A DNA stretch of 10,210 nucleotides from Chlamydiota bacterium (GCA_003648225.1 QMOL01000075.1:1-10210); one strand, 5' to 3'; shown: positions 1 to 7,410, counted from the first letter of the stretch. The notes: a model not told the origin generated them from the letters alone. Made by a program: numbers and translations.

Positions 1-1320
1 CACTTTCCGAAACAATCAAATTCGCGTATTCTTTCTGTTCGTCCGGATTTTCAATCACACCGCGGGTGATTGTTTCCGCGAGAACACGTGTTGTGGCAAT
101 CGGTGTTCTGAGTTCATGGCTTACCGCGGCGATAAAATTAAGCTGCTGATTTGTTAATGAGCTTTCCGCGCGGGCGAATTTAACGGCGCGAACAGTCAAA
201 CCGATAAGCACGATCAAGAATATTGATAGCAGAACGATTTGGATCATTATTTTAGTTTTATATTTTTTCTCCCATTTTTCCGCGTCAAAAGGAATTATTG
301 ACAAAACACTTCCAAAAATATTTGTTGAAAGAAATTCTCCAATGGGGGCCGGTTCGTCCTGCGACCGAACAATAATTTTAACGAGAGCGTTGCTTGCTTT
401 TCCGGCGGTATCAATCGCCCAATTATGTTGAATGCGATCGACAAGAATTGTTGATTGAAACCACGCATCGCAAAGCAATGATTTTGAGTCAGCGTCAAAA
501 GAAAATTTAAAAGGTTTTTCGTTTGACGATAAAATATAATTTTTTACTCTATTATAATATGGTGTGTTATTGAAAAGAGATGCAACAGCGTTCCGCGTGT
601 CCGGTAAATCACGAAAATCGTAATGAGAAATAACATCCGTAAAACATTCGCGCAATTTATTTTCATCGGGTCGGAGTTTTAATTGCTCAAGCTGAGCGGT
701 AAGTTTTACCGGAAAACCGTTTATATCGACATAATTCTCAAAAACAGTTTGCATTAGTTGATAAATTTCTACCGCGCGGTTAGTTTGGGAGCGCCGAACC
801 GCATCAGAAGCCATTTTCCAGGCAAGAGCGATTTGCACGGCGGGAATTTTAGTAAGAGCGTTTGCGAGGATTTTTTCGTTAACCACGTAAGTCGCGCAAT
901 CATTTGTAATAGAAGCCACCGGAATAGTGTTCCACTTAGTTTCCGGAAAATAGTTTTCTACAATTCGTGAATAATCGGATGTATCACATTGAATAAGTTT
1001 ATACGAGAAATCCGGGAAGACGGGATTTTCATTATTATCAGTAACGCGGATTTTTTTACGAAATTTATATTAGCGGGATTTTCCTCGAATTCCGCGGTGA
1101 AATTTGCAATGCACCAGTATGATAATGAATCCGCAAAGGAATTTATCACAACAGTAATTTCATTTTCCCTGTAATTGCGGGTTTGATTGTAACTATTAAT
1201 TGAAAAAATAAACGCCCACAAGGCGATAGCGAAAAGCGGCAGAACGACAGCAAAGAAGGCCGTAAGATTATTCTTTGTTTTTTTTTCGTAGGAGCGTTTT
1301 TTGTTTTTGAAAGTTTTCAC
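1..1320 (-). CDS. Membrane sensor histidine kinase, N-terminal part, frame broken once
   Basis: Seen: a basic N-terminus (VKTFKNKKRSYEKK), a first membrane helix (about residues 18-38), an extracytoplasmic region of roughly 260 residues, a second membrane helix (IQIVLLSIFLIVLIGLTV), then a HisKA dimerisation segment with H-box AAVSHELRTPIAT, its phospho-accepting His at 116-118. The ATPase domain lies beyond the left edge. The protein would autophosphorylate at the membrane in response to a periplasmic signal; the signal is unknown. The upstream frame stops at 958, while the frame carrying the kinase is open from the left edge back to about 1070. They join cleanly at A7 (1051-1057, minus strand), giving NINFVKKIRVTDNNENPVF. 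I prefer GTG 1320 over ATG 1359: it puts the basic segment at the N-terminus, and an extended -10 places the transcript start near 1320. No partner regulator is visible. Confidence 0.85.
1051..1057 (-). other. A7 homopolymer at the kinase frame break
   Basis: On the minus strand the zero frame reads GTA AAA AAA TCC. The kinase frame requires AAA AAA ATC CGC, one base back. The arrangement A AAA AAA matches the X XXY YYZ pattern of -1 slippery sites and is also prone to polymerase slippage. The switch must fall between a stop in the kinase frame just upstream (near 1070) and the TAG at 958, and A7 lies inside that interval. A missing A from sequencing or assembly, a real inactivating deletion, or programmed slippage would all look the same here. 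Confidence 0.75.
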
Positions 1321-1326
1321 GGGAAC

Positions 1327-1336
1327 ATTATACCAA
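1327..1336 (-). promoter_or_regulatory. Extended -10 promoter of the membrane kinase
   Basis: The minus strand reads TTGGTATAAT, a perfect TATAAT with the TGn extension. No good -35 sits at 17 bp (CAACTT). The predicted transcript start, seven bases past the hexamer, is at or next to position 1320, the first base of a GTG codon in the kinase frame. The message may therefore be leaderless or nearly so, and ATG 1359 would lie upstream of the transcript. Confidence 0.45.
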
Positions 1337-1452
1337 AAAGAAAAAGTAAAAGTTGTCATGGAAATGTCATAGTTAAGTCAGTGATTGACCACGACACGGA
1401 ATTTTTTATTTTATTTTTATATGATGCTGAATTTAGAATAATTTATCATTTC

Positions 1453-1481
1453 TTGCTATTTACACGTATTTTACGTATAAT
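1453..1481 (+). promoter_or_regulatory. trpC promoter
   Basis: TTGCTA (1453-1458) and TATAAT (1476-1481) are separated by 17 bp, a good sigma70 layout. Transcription would start near 1488, giving a leader of about 35 nt to ATG 1523. This rules out the ATG at 1484 as start under this promoter and leaves little room for a classical trp attenuator. An inverted repeat, ACGTA-ttt-TACGT (1464-1476), fills the spacer and touches the -10, the position of a typical repressor site. Confidence 0.6.
1464..1476. repeat. Inverted repeat in the trpC promoter spacer
   Basis: ACGTA at 1464-1468 and its reverse complement TACGT at 1472-1476 are separated by three T's. The repeat lies between the -35 and -10 boxes and shares its last base with the -10. 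It could be an operator, but the arms are only 5 bp, so chance is a real alternative. It does not resemble the enteric TrpR operator. Confidence 0.35.
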
Positions 1482-1522
1482 GTATGCATTGGAAGATAAG
1501 TTGGAACAGAGATTATAAACTC

Positions 1523-2290
1523 ATGAATAATATACTTAAAATAATTCTTGAAACAAAGCTTGATGAAATAGCCAAACTTAAACTCAAAGGCATTCCGGCT
1601 GAAAGAATTGATATGCCGCGAGGATTTATTAGCGCTTTAACCGACAAGGAGCCGATTGGTTTAATTGCGGAAATAAAAAAAGCATCACCGTCAAAAGGGA
1701 TAATTCGCGAAGATTTCAACCCGTCTCAACTTGCTTCAGACTATGAAAGAGGAGGTGCAGATTGTCTTTCTATCCTCACGGACAAGAAATATTTTTCAGG
1801 TGATAATGAAAACATCCATTTAGCGCGCGCTGTCTGCTCGCTTCCCGTTTTAAGGAAAGATTTTATTATTCATCCTATTCAAGTAGAAGAAACTTATAAG
1901 ATCGGTGCTGATGCGATACTATTAATTGCGGCGATGCTTGAGCAAAGTCAGCTTAACGAGCTTTATCTTCAGGCTCATGATTTTGGATTAGATGTACTTG
2001 TGGAAACGCATAATGAAAAAGAAATGGAGATGGCGATTAACTGTGGCACGCGCCTTATTGGAATCAACAACAGAAATCTTAATACTTTTGAAGTTGATTT
2101 GGAAACAACGGATCGGCTATCCGAACTTACTCCAAAAAAATCTTTACTTGTCAGTGAAAGTGGAATTTTTACTTTTGCTGATATTGCACGGGTAAAAAGT
2201 GCGGGAGCTAAAGCTGTTTTAGTCGGTGAATCACTTATGCGGCAGGAAGATGTTTCAGACGCGGTTAGAACATTACTAAGCACAAGTTAA
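1523..2290 (+). CDS. trpC: Indole-3-glycerol-phosphate synthase
   Basis: This enzyme closes the ring of carboxyphenylaminodeoxyribulose phosphate with loss of CO2 and water, giving indole-3-glycerol phosphate for tryptophan synthesis in the cytoplasm. The 255-residue product is a complete single-domain TIM barrel of normal length. Family motifs are in order: AEIKKASPSKG (49-59, with Glu50 and Lys52), LRKDF (110-114, with Lys112), ETH (161-163), INNRNL (181-186), SESGI (211-215) and the phosphate-binding VGES end (234-237). I chose ATG 1523 because it lies about 35 nt after the predicted transcript start and the family's usual N-terminal helix (ILKIILETKLDEI) begins there; the in-frame ATG 1484 is too early. 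The ribosome site is weak (AGAG at 1508-1511). trpF, the preceding pathway step, follows after 94 bp. The other trp genes are not in the window. Confidence 0.96.
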   Translation: MNNILKIILETKLDEIAKLKLKGIPAERIDMPRGFISALTDKEPIGLIAEIKKASPSKGIIREDFNPSQLASDYERGGADCLSILTDKKYFSGDNENIHLARAVCSLPVLRKDFIIHPIQVEETYKIGADAILLIAAMLEQSQLNELYLQAHDFGLDVLVETHNEKEMEMAINCGTRLIGINNRNLNTFEVDLETTDRLSELTPKKSLLVSESGIFTFADIARVKSAGAKAVLVGESLMRQEDVSDAVRTLLSTS

Positions 2291-2327
2291 GCGAACTGTA
2301 TGTTAGAATTGATAGATTAGTAAAAGC

Positions 2328-2384
2328 ATCAACAATCCAATAATTCGGCCATATTTTTAGCGTGGCCATCAATCCAATTATCCA
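2328..2384. repeat. Imperfect direct repeat before trpF
   Basis: CATCAACAATCCAATAATTC (from 2328) and CATCAATCCAATTATCC (from 2367) are related by a 3-bp gap and a few changes. The second copy runs up to the trpF start. Between them GGCCA (2347-2351) and TGGCC (2363-2367) could form a 5-bp hairpin with an 11-nt loop. No T-tract follows, so it does not look like a terminator. The repeat may hinder or tune trpF translation, but this is only inference. Confidence 0.35.
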
Positions 2385-3002
2385 ATGCTTTTTGTAAAAA
2401 TATGTGGAATCACACGGCGGGAAGATGCTATATCTGCAGCTGACCTTGGTGCTCGCGCGCTTGGTTTTAATTTTTACAAAGGGTCTAAAAGGTACATAGA
2501 TCCTGAAAGAGCCGCGGGAATAATCGAACAATTGCCGGGTCATATATTAAGAGTCGGTTTATTTGTTAATTCGCCTGAAGAAGAAATCGATAGAATAAAT
2601 TCAGAACTTGACCTTGATTTGATACAATTTCATGGTAATGAGACCGCAAATTTTTGTAAGAAATGGGGTGATAAAGTCATTCGGGCTTTTAGAGTTGGAA
2701 ACGAGAATCAACTTGATGAAATCAAACAATATGATTTCGCAAGGATGATTATTATTGATTCGTCAATTCACGGTCAATTTGGCGGAACAGGTGAATTATC
2801 GGATTGGGAGCTTGCTGTTAAGGCGAAGCGATATGGCATTCCCCTACTTCTTGCCGGTGGATTAACAGCTGAAAATGTTGGTGAAGCGATTCGAAGGGTA
2901 AGACCTTTTGGAGTTGATGTTGCAGGCGGAGTAGAAAAATCATTTGGAATAAAAGACAAGGAAAAGATTCGGGCATTTATGCATTCGGTTCGCGGAGTTT
3001 AA
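2385..3002 (+). CDS. trpF: Phosphoribosylanthranilate isomerase
   Basis: It performs the Amadori rearrangement of N-phosphoribosylanthranilate to carboxyphenylaminodeoxyribulose phosphate, the substrate of the TrpC encoded just upstream. The 205-residue product is full length. Visible motifs: VKICGIT with catalytic Cys7, LGFNFYKGSKRYI (26-38), VGLFVN (57-62), LIQFHGNE (79-86), IIDSS with the general acid Asp125, the GGTG loop (133-136), LAGGLT (156-161) and GVDVAGGVE (176-184). The last usually reads GVDVSSGVE, so the phosphate loop is slightly altered. The family match is otherwise complete. No Shine-Dalgarno sequence precedes ATG 2385; instead there are short AT-rich repeats. The 94-bp gap to trpC has no convincing promoter, so co-transcription with trpC is likely but not certain. 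Confidence 0.96.
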   Translation: MLFVKICGITRREDAISAADLGARALGFNFYKGSKRYIDPERAAGIIEQLPGHILRVGLFVNSPEEEIDRINSELDLDLIQFHGNETANFCKKWGDKVIRAFRVGNENQLDEIKQYDFARMIIIDSSIHGQFGGTGELSDWELAVKAKRYGIPLLLAGGLTAENVGEAIRRVRPFGVDVAGGVEKSFGIKDKEKIRAFMHSVRGV

Positions 3003-3116
3003 AACTGATAAAAGCGGTTAATAACATGATTAAGTCCCGACTTGATACATTAATTAAATATCACACGAGCTGTCAGCGCTTCAGGTAATTAACCCAATCA
3101 AAGGAAACAACGACTG

Positions 3117-4676
3117 ATGAAAATTTCTGATGATTATAGAAATAATGATAAGTATAGAATTTTTTTTGAGAAATCAGTTGACGCAATGTTAATCATTGAA
3201 GATTACAAGTTTGTTGACTGTAACGAGGCGGCAGTAAAGATGCTTGGATATGCCAACAAATCGGAAATGATAAACATGCATCCCACGGAGTTATCTCCTG
3301 AGTATCAGCCTGACGGTAAGGAATCAAAGATAAAAGCTAAAGAGTTATTGGATATAACTTATGAAAAAGGTACCTGTATATTTGAATGGGTACACAAAAC
3401 CAAAAAGGGTAAAGAAATACCTGTGGATGTGTCATTAACTGCTATATCGACACATGACAAGAGAATCATTCATACTGTCTGGAGAGATATTTCCGCGAGA
3501 AAGGACGCCGAGAATGAGCGCAATAAACTTCGAGAAAAGCTTCACCGTTCACAAAAGATAGAGGCTATTGGTTTAATGGCCGGCGGTGTAGCTCATGATT
3601 TAAATAATATTCTTTCCGGTATTATAACTTATCCGGAAGTTTTGATGTACAGTTTACCGCCTGACAGCACATTACGCAAGCCGCTTTCGATTATTATGAA
3701 GTCCGGTGAGCGTGCGGCAGCAATTGTAGCCGATTTATTAACTGTAGCGCGCGGAGTAGCGGCGTCGAAAAAGGCATGTGATTTCAATAAATTCATAGCT
3801 GACATTTTAGTTTCTCCTGAATATATGTATTTAAAGAAACAAAATCCAAATGTAACTTTAAATACTAAACTGACAAACGAAGTGCTTATGATCAACTGTT
3901 CACCGGTTCATATAAACAAATCGATTATGAATCTTCTGATAAATTCATATGAAGCGGTGAACAGCAATGGAGTTATTACCATATCGAGTTCGCGACAATT
4001 TTTAGATAAGCCCATAAGCAATTATCATAACATTAATATAGGTGATTACGCAGTTTTAACGATTACGGATAATGGTATTGGTATTACCAAGCAAGATTTA
4101 GATAGGATTTTCGAACCATTTTACACGAAAAAATTTCTTGGTCGAAGCGGAACGGGACTTGGTTTATCAATTGTATGGAACACTATTGAAGATCATAATG
4201 GTTATATTGATATATCAACCGGTAATTTTGGAACTACGTTTAATTTATATATTCCGATGGTAGCCAGGTCAGCCGACACAGAAACCGAAGAAATGCCTTA
4301 CACGAATTACACGGGGAATAAAGAGAAAATTCTAATAATTGATGATGAGCCTGTTCAGCGCGAGCTTCTTTGCAATATTTTATCTTTGCTCTGTTATTTA
4401 CCCGTTGCTGTTTCAAGTGGAGAAGAAGCTATTGAATATTTAAGAAGTAATTATGTTGATTTGATTATTATTGATATGATTTTAGGAAAAGGAATGAACG
4501 GCAAAGAAACTTACGAGAAAATAGTGGAAATTCATCCCGGACAAAAAGCAATAATTATAAGCGGCTATTCCAACAGCACGGATATTGAAGAGACTCAATC
4601 GTTAGGCGCGGGAGCATTTATAAGCAAGCCGTATAAGATTAATATAATTGGTAAAACGATACAGGAATCGTTATAG
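3117..4676 (+). CDS. PAS-histidine kinase-receiver hybrid protein
   Basis: A soluble sensor kinase of 519 residues without membrane helices. Domains in order: PAS (about 13-128, ending in the PAC-like VWRDISARKDAENER), a short coiled helix, HisKA with H-box MAGGVAHDLNNILSGI (His160), HATPase_c with N-box NLLINSYEA (272-280), G1 DNGIGI (318-323), F-box EPFYTKK (333-339) and G2 GTGLGLS (345-351), a linker (about 384-402), then a receiver with acidic Asp409/Asp410, phospho-acceptor Asp453 and Lys504. All catalytic residues are present, so kinase activity and phosphotransfer to its own receiver are expected. There is no output domain, so it probably passes phosphate to an unseen phosphotransfer protein or regulator. 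AAGGA (3101-3105) is a rather distant ribosome site for ATG 3117. It follows trpF by 114 bp; nothing ties it to tryptophan. The linker contains a DNA tandem repeat. Confidence 0.95.
   Translation: MKISDDYRNNDKYRIFFEKSVDAMLIIEDYKFVDCNEAAVKMLGYANKSEMINMHPTELSPEYQPDGKESKIKAKELLDITYEKGTCIFEWVHKTKKGKEIPVDVSLTAISTHDKRIIHTVWRDISARKDAENERNKLREKLHRSQKIEAIGLMAGGVAHDLNNILSGIITYPEVLMYSLPPDSTLRKPLSIIMKSGERAAAIVADLLTVARGVAASKKACDFNKFIADILVSPEYMYLKKQNPNVTLNTKLTNEVLMINCSPVHINKSIMNLLINSYEAVNSNGVITISSSRQFLDKPISNYHNINIGDYAVLTITDNGIGITKQDLDRIFEPFYTKKFLGRSGTGLGLSIVWNTIEDHNGYIDISTGNFGTTFNLYIPMVARSADTETEEMPYTNYTGNKEKILIIDDEPVQRELLCNILSLLCYLPVAVSSGEEAIEYLRSNYVDLIIIDMILGKGMNGKETYEKIVEIHPGQKAIIISGYSNSTDIEETQSLGAGAFISKPYKINIIGKTIQESL
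4298..4315. repeat. 9-bp tandem repeat in the kinase linker
   Basis: TTACACGAA (4298-4306) is followed directly by TTACACGGG (4307-4315). The pair encodes YTNYTG in the linker between the ATPase and receiver domains. The core AATTACACG recurs on the minus strand near the start of the exported phosphoesterase (7233-7241). Both places are poorly constrained parts of proteins. Confidence 0.5.
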
Positions 4677-7274
4677 GGATTCAAATCGGTAATTAAATCT
4701 TCTGTTTGGCGCGCTATCGCCGCTGACGGCGAATTCGGTCACATCGTTTTTTTTCTGGATATTATCTGCCCAATGAAAATCTAATTTAATATTATTGTTT
4801 GTCATTCCAATAATATTCCGTGGGATTTTCATTTCGAGTTTATCGGCGGAATAATTATAGCATATTTCCCCTGTTTTTTTCCAATTCCACCCGTGTTTTG
4901 TTTCCATAACGGTGGTTGTTCCATCATTTATCACTTTTCCGTTTATAATAAAATCGTAACCTTCCCATCCTGTTTTTTTATTTTGATCATTATCAATAAA
5001 AAGAAGCATCCAGTTTTTATCGGTATGCGGGGTAAGTTTTTCACGTGTTCTCACGTAAAAATATATGTTACTGTCATCATAAGTAACTTTTGAAGTAATA
5101 ATGTCGTTACGACCGGTTTTATTTGTATAATGTGTTTTACCATATCCGCGAAAGTCACGGTGTGCGGTATCGCCAAGCGTATCGCGGAATTCAGGTTGAA
5201 CGTTTTTCCATTCATTGAATTTTCCATCTATCAATATTGACTTGGGAGGCGAAGATTTTTGCGGAGGCCGAACGCCTTTATATTTTCTTATATTTGCGAT
5301 AAGCTGGTAGTAATAATTATCTGTATGTCCGCCTTTCATCGGTTCCACATCGCGACTATATTCCTGATTATACTGATCGACAAAGATTCCGTTAGTGTAG
5401 TAGCTGTCATTTTCGGCGGTATATTTATAAAACTTGTCAAATCTCCCTGCAATCCATTCATTCCATCCGGTAATAAAAATGAATTTGGGATTAATTTTCA
5501 GTGCTCTATCCCACTGTTCCTGAAAATTAAGTCCATAATTCACCGCATTTTTTCTTGTATCCTTCTTATTATTATGCCAGCTTCTTCCCATTGCGCCTTT
5601 TTTACAGCTCATACAAGCGAGGTCATTGTTCATCGCGTTTTGTGCTACGCCAACCGACATTTGTTCAGCTTCACCTTTTGAGTTATAAAAGACATGTTGA
5701 GGATAAGCATTCAACCAGCTCCACTGATTTGAAGTCCAAGGTTTTTTGAAATAGCTTGCAAGGCACCATCTGAAGGTGAAGAAATTTGAGATAGCCGGAT
5801 TATTTTTAAAGTATGTTGGATTCGCGAGGATAAGCGGTTTACCTTCCCAGACAAACCATAAATCTTTATAAAGTCCTTTGCCGTAAAAATTAGTTGCGAG
5901 TTCATTAACCACAGCTGAAGGGTCACCAAAAGGGGTTAAAAAAGCGATTTGCGGAGTTTTTCCGCCTTCGTTTCTAATTTTCTCATATGTTTTGCAAAGT
6001 GCCATATATTCATCACGGAACGTAAACGGCGGATTGCTTGTGTCAAAAAAAATCACATCCACACCGGCATCAACCAGCATCGATGCGTGTTTACGGTTTA
6101 CGTACGGGTCCTGATTGATGTAATAACCAAGTTCGGGTTCACTCCAGTGATGCCCGCTGTACCACGGTCCCCACTTTGGCAATTTGCCTGTTTTTTCAGC
6201 TTCCGCGATAATTTTAGTCACATCAAATGGTCCAAGATGATTAGTATGATGCCATGTCCAGTAAAAGATTCCGACAAACATATTTGATTTAGCGGCGCCG
6301 CACTGTTCATATCCGGGAAGTTTTCTACCAAGGGCGTCTGTTGCCACCCATGAATCATTAAAGAGGTCACGTCCGGCGAGATTATCATCAATTTTTTCAG
6401 TATCAATTGGAATGAATTTATTTGACAATTCAGTTTCAACTTTTTTTTCATTATCGGATTTTAGAAAGCTGCATTTCCAGACTCTAAATCCTAGTGGCCG
6501 GCCGTCAAAATTTCTACAAGTAGTTTCACCATTCACGAATTTTATATTTTTGTATTTGTTAACAAGTTTTTTATGAACATGTCCGCCGAGAACGGCGACA
6601 ACGTTATTATTGTCAAACAAGCGGAGGAGTTTTTTTCTTATTTTTAGTGGTATATTATAATATTGATTTGTTTCATCAGGATTTTCCAAAAACAAAGGAT
6701 AGTGCTGAAAAACAACCACCGGGCTCATTTGTTTTTTTGCCGCATTGAGAGTATTTTCCAACCATAGGTTCTGTTTTTCAGTTTCGCCTTTAACGGGAGA
6801 TTTCCATAATTGAGAATTTAGAACGATAAAAGTCAAACCTTTATGTTTAAATGAATAATAATCTTTACCTATTTGTTTTCTGTAATAATTCAATGATTTT
6901 TCTGTAGGAGTATTTCCGACGTCATGATTTCCTGAAATCAAATAAGACGGCACTATAAAACCTGAATTTATTTTTTTAAAATCTGAATACGATTTATCGT
7001 CCGGAGAATTAACCAGGTCACCGCAAATAGCAACGAAATCGGGTTTTAGTCCGTTTATTTTTTCTACTGTTTGCTTAAAAGTTTCAATATCGTGTCGATA
7101 GCTTTCCCCGAAACCGAGTTGAGGATCACAAATTTGAGCAAAAGTGAATGAATTAGAGTATCCCGCTATAGCAGCACCGGAAAAGAGAATAGAGAGAAGA
7201 AGCAATCGTGCAAGACATACGCAAGGCATTAACGTGTAATTGGTAATAGGTAATCGGAGAAATAAGTTTTTCAT
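4671..7274 (-). CDS. Exported phosphoesterase / GH99-like / CBM9-like fusion protein
   Basis: A protein of 867 residues. Residues 1-37 are a signal peptide (hydrophobic LARLLLLSILFSGAAIAG), so it acts in the periplasm or outside. Residues about 44-268 form a calcineurin-like metallophosphoesterase with DPQ (50-52), GDLVN (85-89), GNHDVGN (115-121), His191 and GHVH (231-234). The DPQ in place of DxH resembles the CPPED1 branch. Residues about 330-665 look like a GH71/GH99/WbsX-type barrel: GIFYWTWH (335-342), VDVIFFDTSNPP and ITGWNEW (601-607), whose Glu may be catalytic. Residues about 678-865 open with ILIDGKFNEWK, typical of CBM9-like domains. The combination suggests action on a phosphorylated glycan, but the substrate is inferred only. 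ATG 7274 is chosen for its basic n-region; ATG 7229 would also leave a usable signal peptide. No ribosome site is visible before either. It stands alone on this strand. Confidence 0.85.
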   Translation of the reverse strand: MKNLFLRLPITNYTLMPCVCLARLLLLSILFSGAAIAGYSNSFTFAQICDPQLGFGESYRHDIETFKQTVEKINGLKPDFVAICGDLVNSPDDKSYSDFKKINSGFIVPSYLISGNHDVGNTPTEKSLNYYRKQIGKDYYSFKHKGLTFIVLNSQLWKSPVKGETEKQNLWLENTLNAAKKQMSPVVVFQHYPLFLENPDETNQYYNIPLKIRKKLLRLFDNNNVVAVLGGHVHKKLVNKYKNIKFVNGETTCRNFDGRPLGFRVWKCSFLKSDNEKKVETELSNKFIPIDTEKIDDNLAGRDLFNDSWVATDALGRKLPGYEQCGAAKSNMFVGIFYWTWHHTNHLGPFDVTKIIAEAEKTGKLPKWGPWYSGHHWSEPELGYYINQDPYVNRKHASMLVDAGVDVIFFDTSNPPFTFRDEYMALCKTYEKIRNEGGKTPQIAFLTPFGDPSAVVNELATNFYGKGLYKDLWFVWEGKPLILANPTYFKNNPAISNFFTFRWCLASYFKKPWTSNQWSWLNAYPQHVFYNSKGEAEQMSVGVAQNAMNNDLACMSCKKGAMGRSWHNNKKDTRKNAVNYGLNFQEQWDRALKINPKFIFITGWNEWIAGRFDKFYKYTAENDSYYTNGIFVDQYNQEYSRDVEPMKGGHTDNYYYQLIANIRKYKGVRPPQKSSPPKSILIDGKFNEWKNVQPEFRDTLGDTAHRDFRGYGKTHYTNKTGRNDIITSKVTYDDSNIYFYVRTREKLTPHTDKNWMLLFIDNDQNKKTGWEGYDFIINGKVINDGTTTVMETKHGWNWKKTGEICYNYSADKLEMKIPRNIIGMTNNNIKLDFHWADNIQKKNDVTEFAVSGDSAPNRRFNYRFESL

Positions 7275-7295
7275 AATTGTTGGTAATTGGTAAAT
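7234..7295. repeat. GGTAATN heptad repeats around the phosphoesterase start
   Basis: On the plus strand two tandem heptad pairs flank ATG 7274: GGTAATA/GGTAATC at 7242-7255 inside the gene and GGTAATT/GGTAAAT at 7282-7295 before it. Read on the coding strand the inner pair becomes ATTACCTATTACCAATTAC and encodes LPITNY, between the two possible start codons. The N-terminal extension before Met16 thus seems to come from repeat DNA. The copies are short and few, so their origin is uncertain. Confidence 0.55.
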
Positions 7296-7381
7296 GTCAT
7301 TTCATTATTGTTTTGTGTATTTGTTCCCGGTGTATTTACAAAACAAAGGCGAAAAATATATTCTTTACTTTACATATTAAT

Positions 7382-7410
7382 ATTATACCAAATAACAATA
7401 TATTTGTGTA
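7382..7410 (-). promoter_or_regulatory. Extended -10 promoter of the exported phosphoesterase
   Basis: The minus strand reads TTGGTATAAT (7391-7382), a perfect -10 with TGn extension. TACACA at 7410-7405 matches four of six -35 bases with a 17-bp spacer. Transcription would start near 7375, giving a leader of about 100 nt that includes the outer heptad repeats. Confidence 0.5.

Noticed and set aside
1484..1522. An upstream ATG that would extend TrpC by 13 residues
   Set aside because: It overlaps the end of the predicted promoter and lies before the expected transcript start. The added residues do not resemble the family N-terminus.
2347..2367. GGCCA/TGGCC hairpin between trpC and trpF as a terminator
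   Set aside because: The stem is only 5 bp, the loop is long and no T-tract follows. Termination there would also separate two consecutive pathway genes.
3032..3043. AAGTC-cc-GACTT palindrome before the hybrid kinase
   Set aside because: It has short arms and no promoter elements that I could place around it, so chance is the best explanation.
4717..4754. Hairpin TCGCCG-ctga-CGGCGA followed by T8, as terminator of the hybrid kinase
   Set aside because: The T-run begins 14 bases after the stem, too far for a rho-independent terminator. The sequence is also explained as coding DNA of the opposite gene.
5259..5681. 140-codon plus-strand open frame inside the exported phosphoesterase gene
   Set aside because: It is antisense to a well-supported coding region, has no promoter or ribosome site, and its translation resembles no known family.
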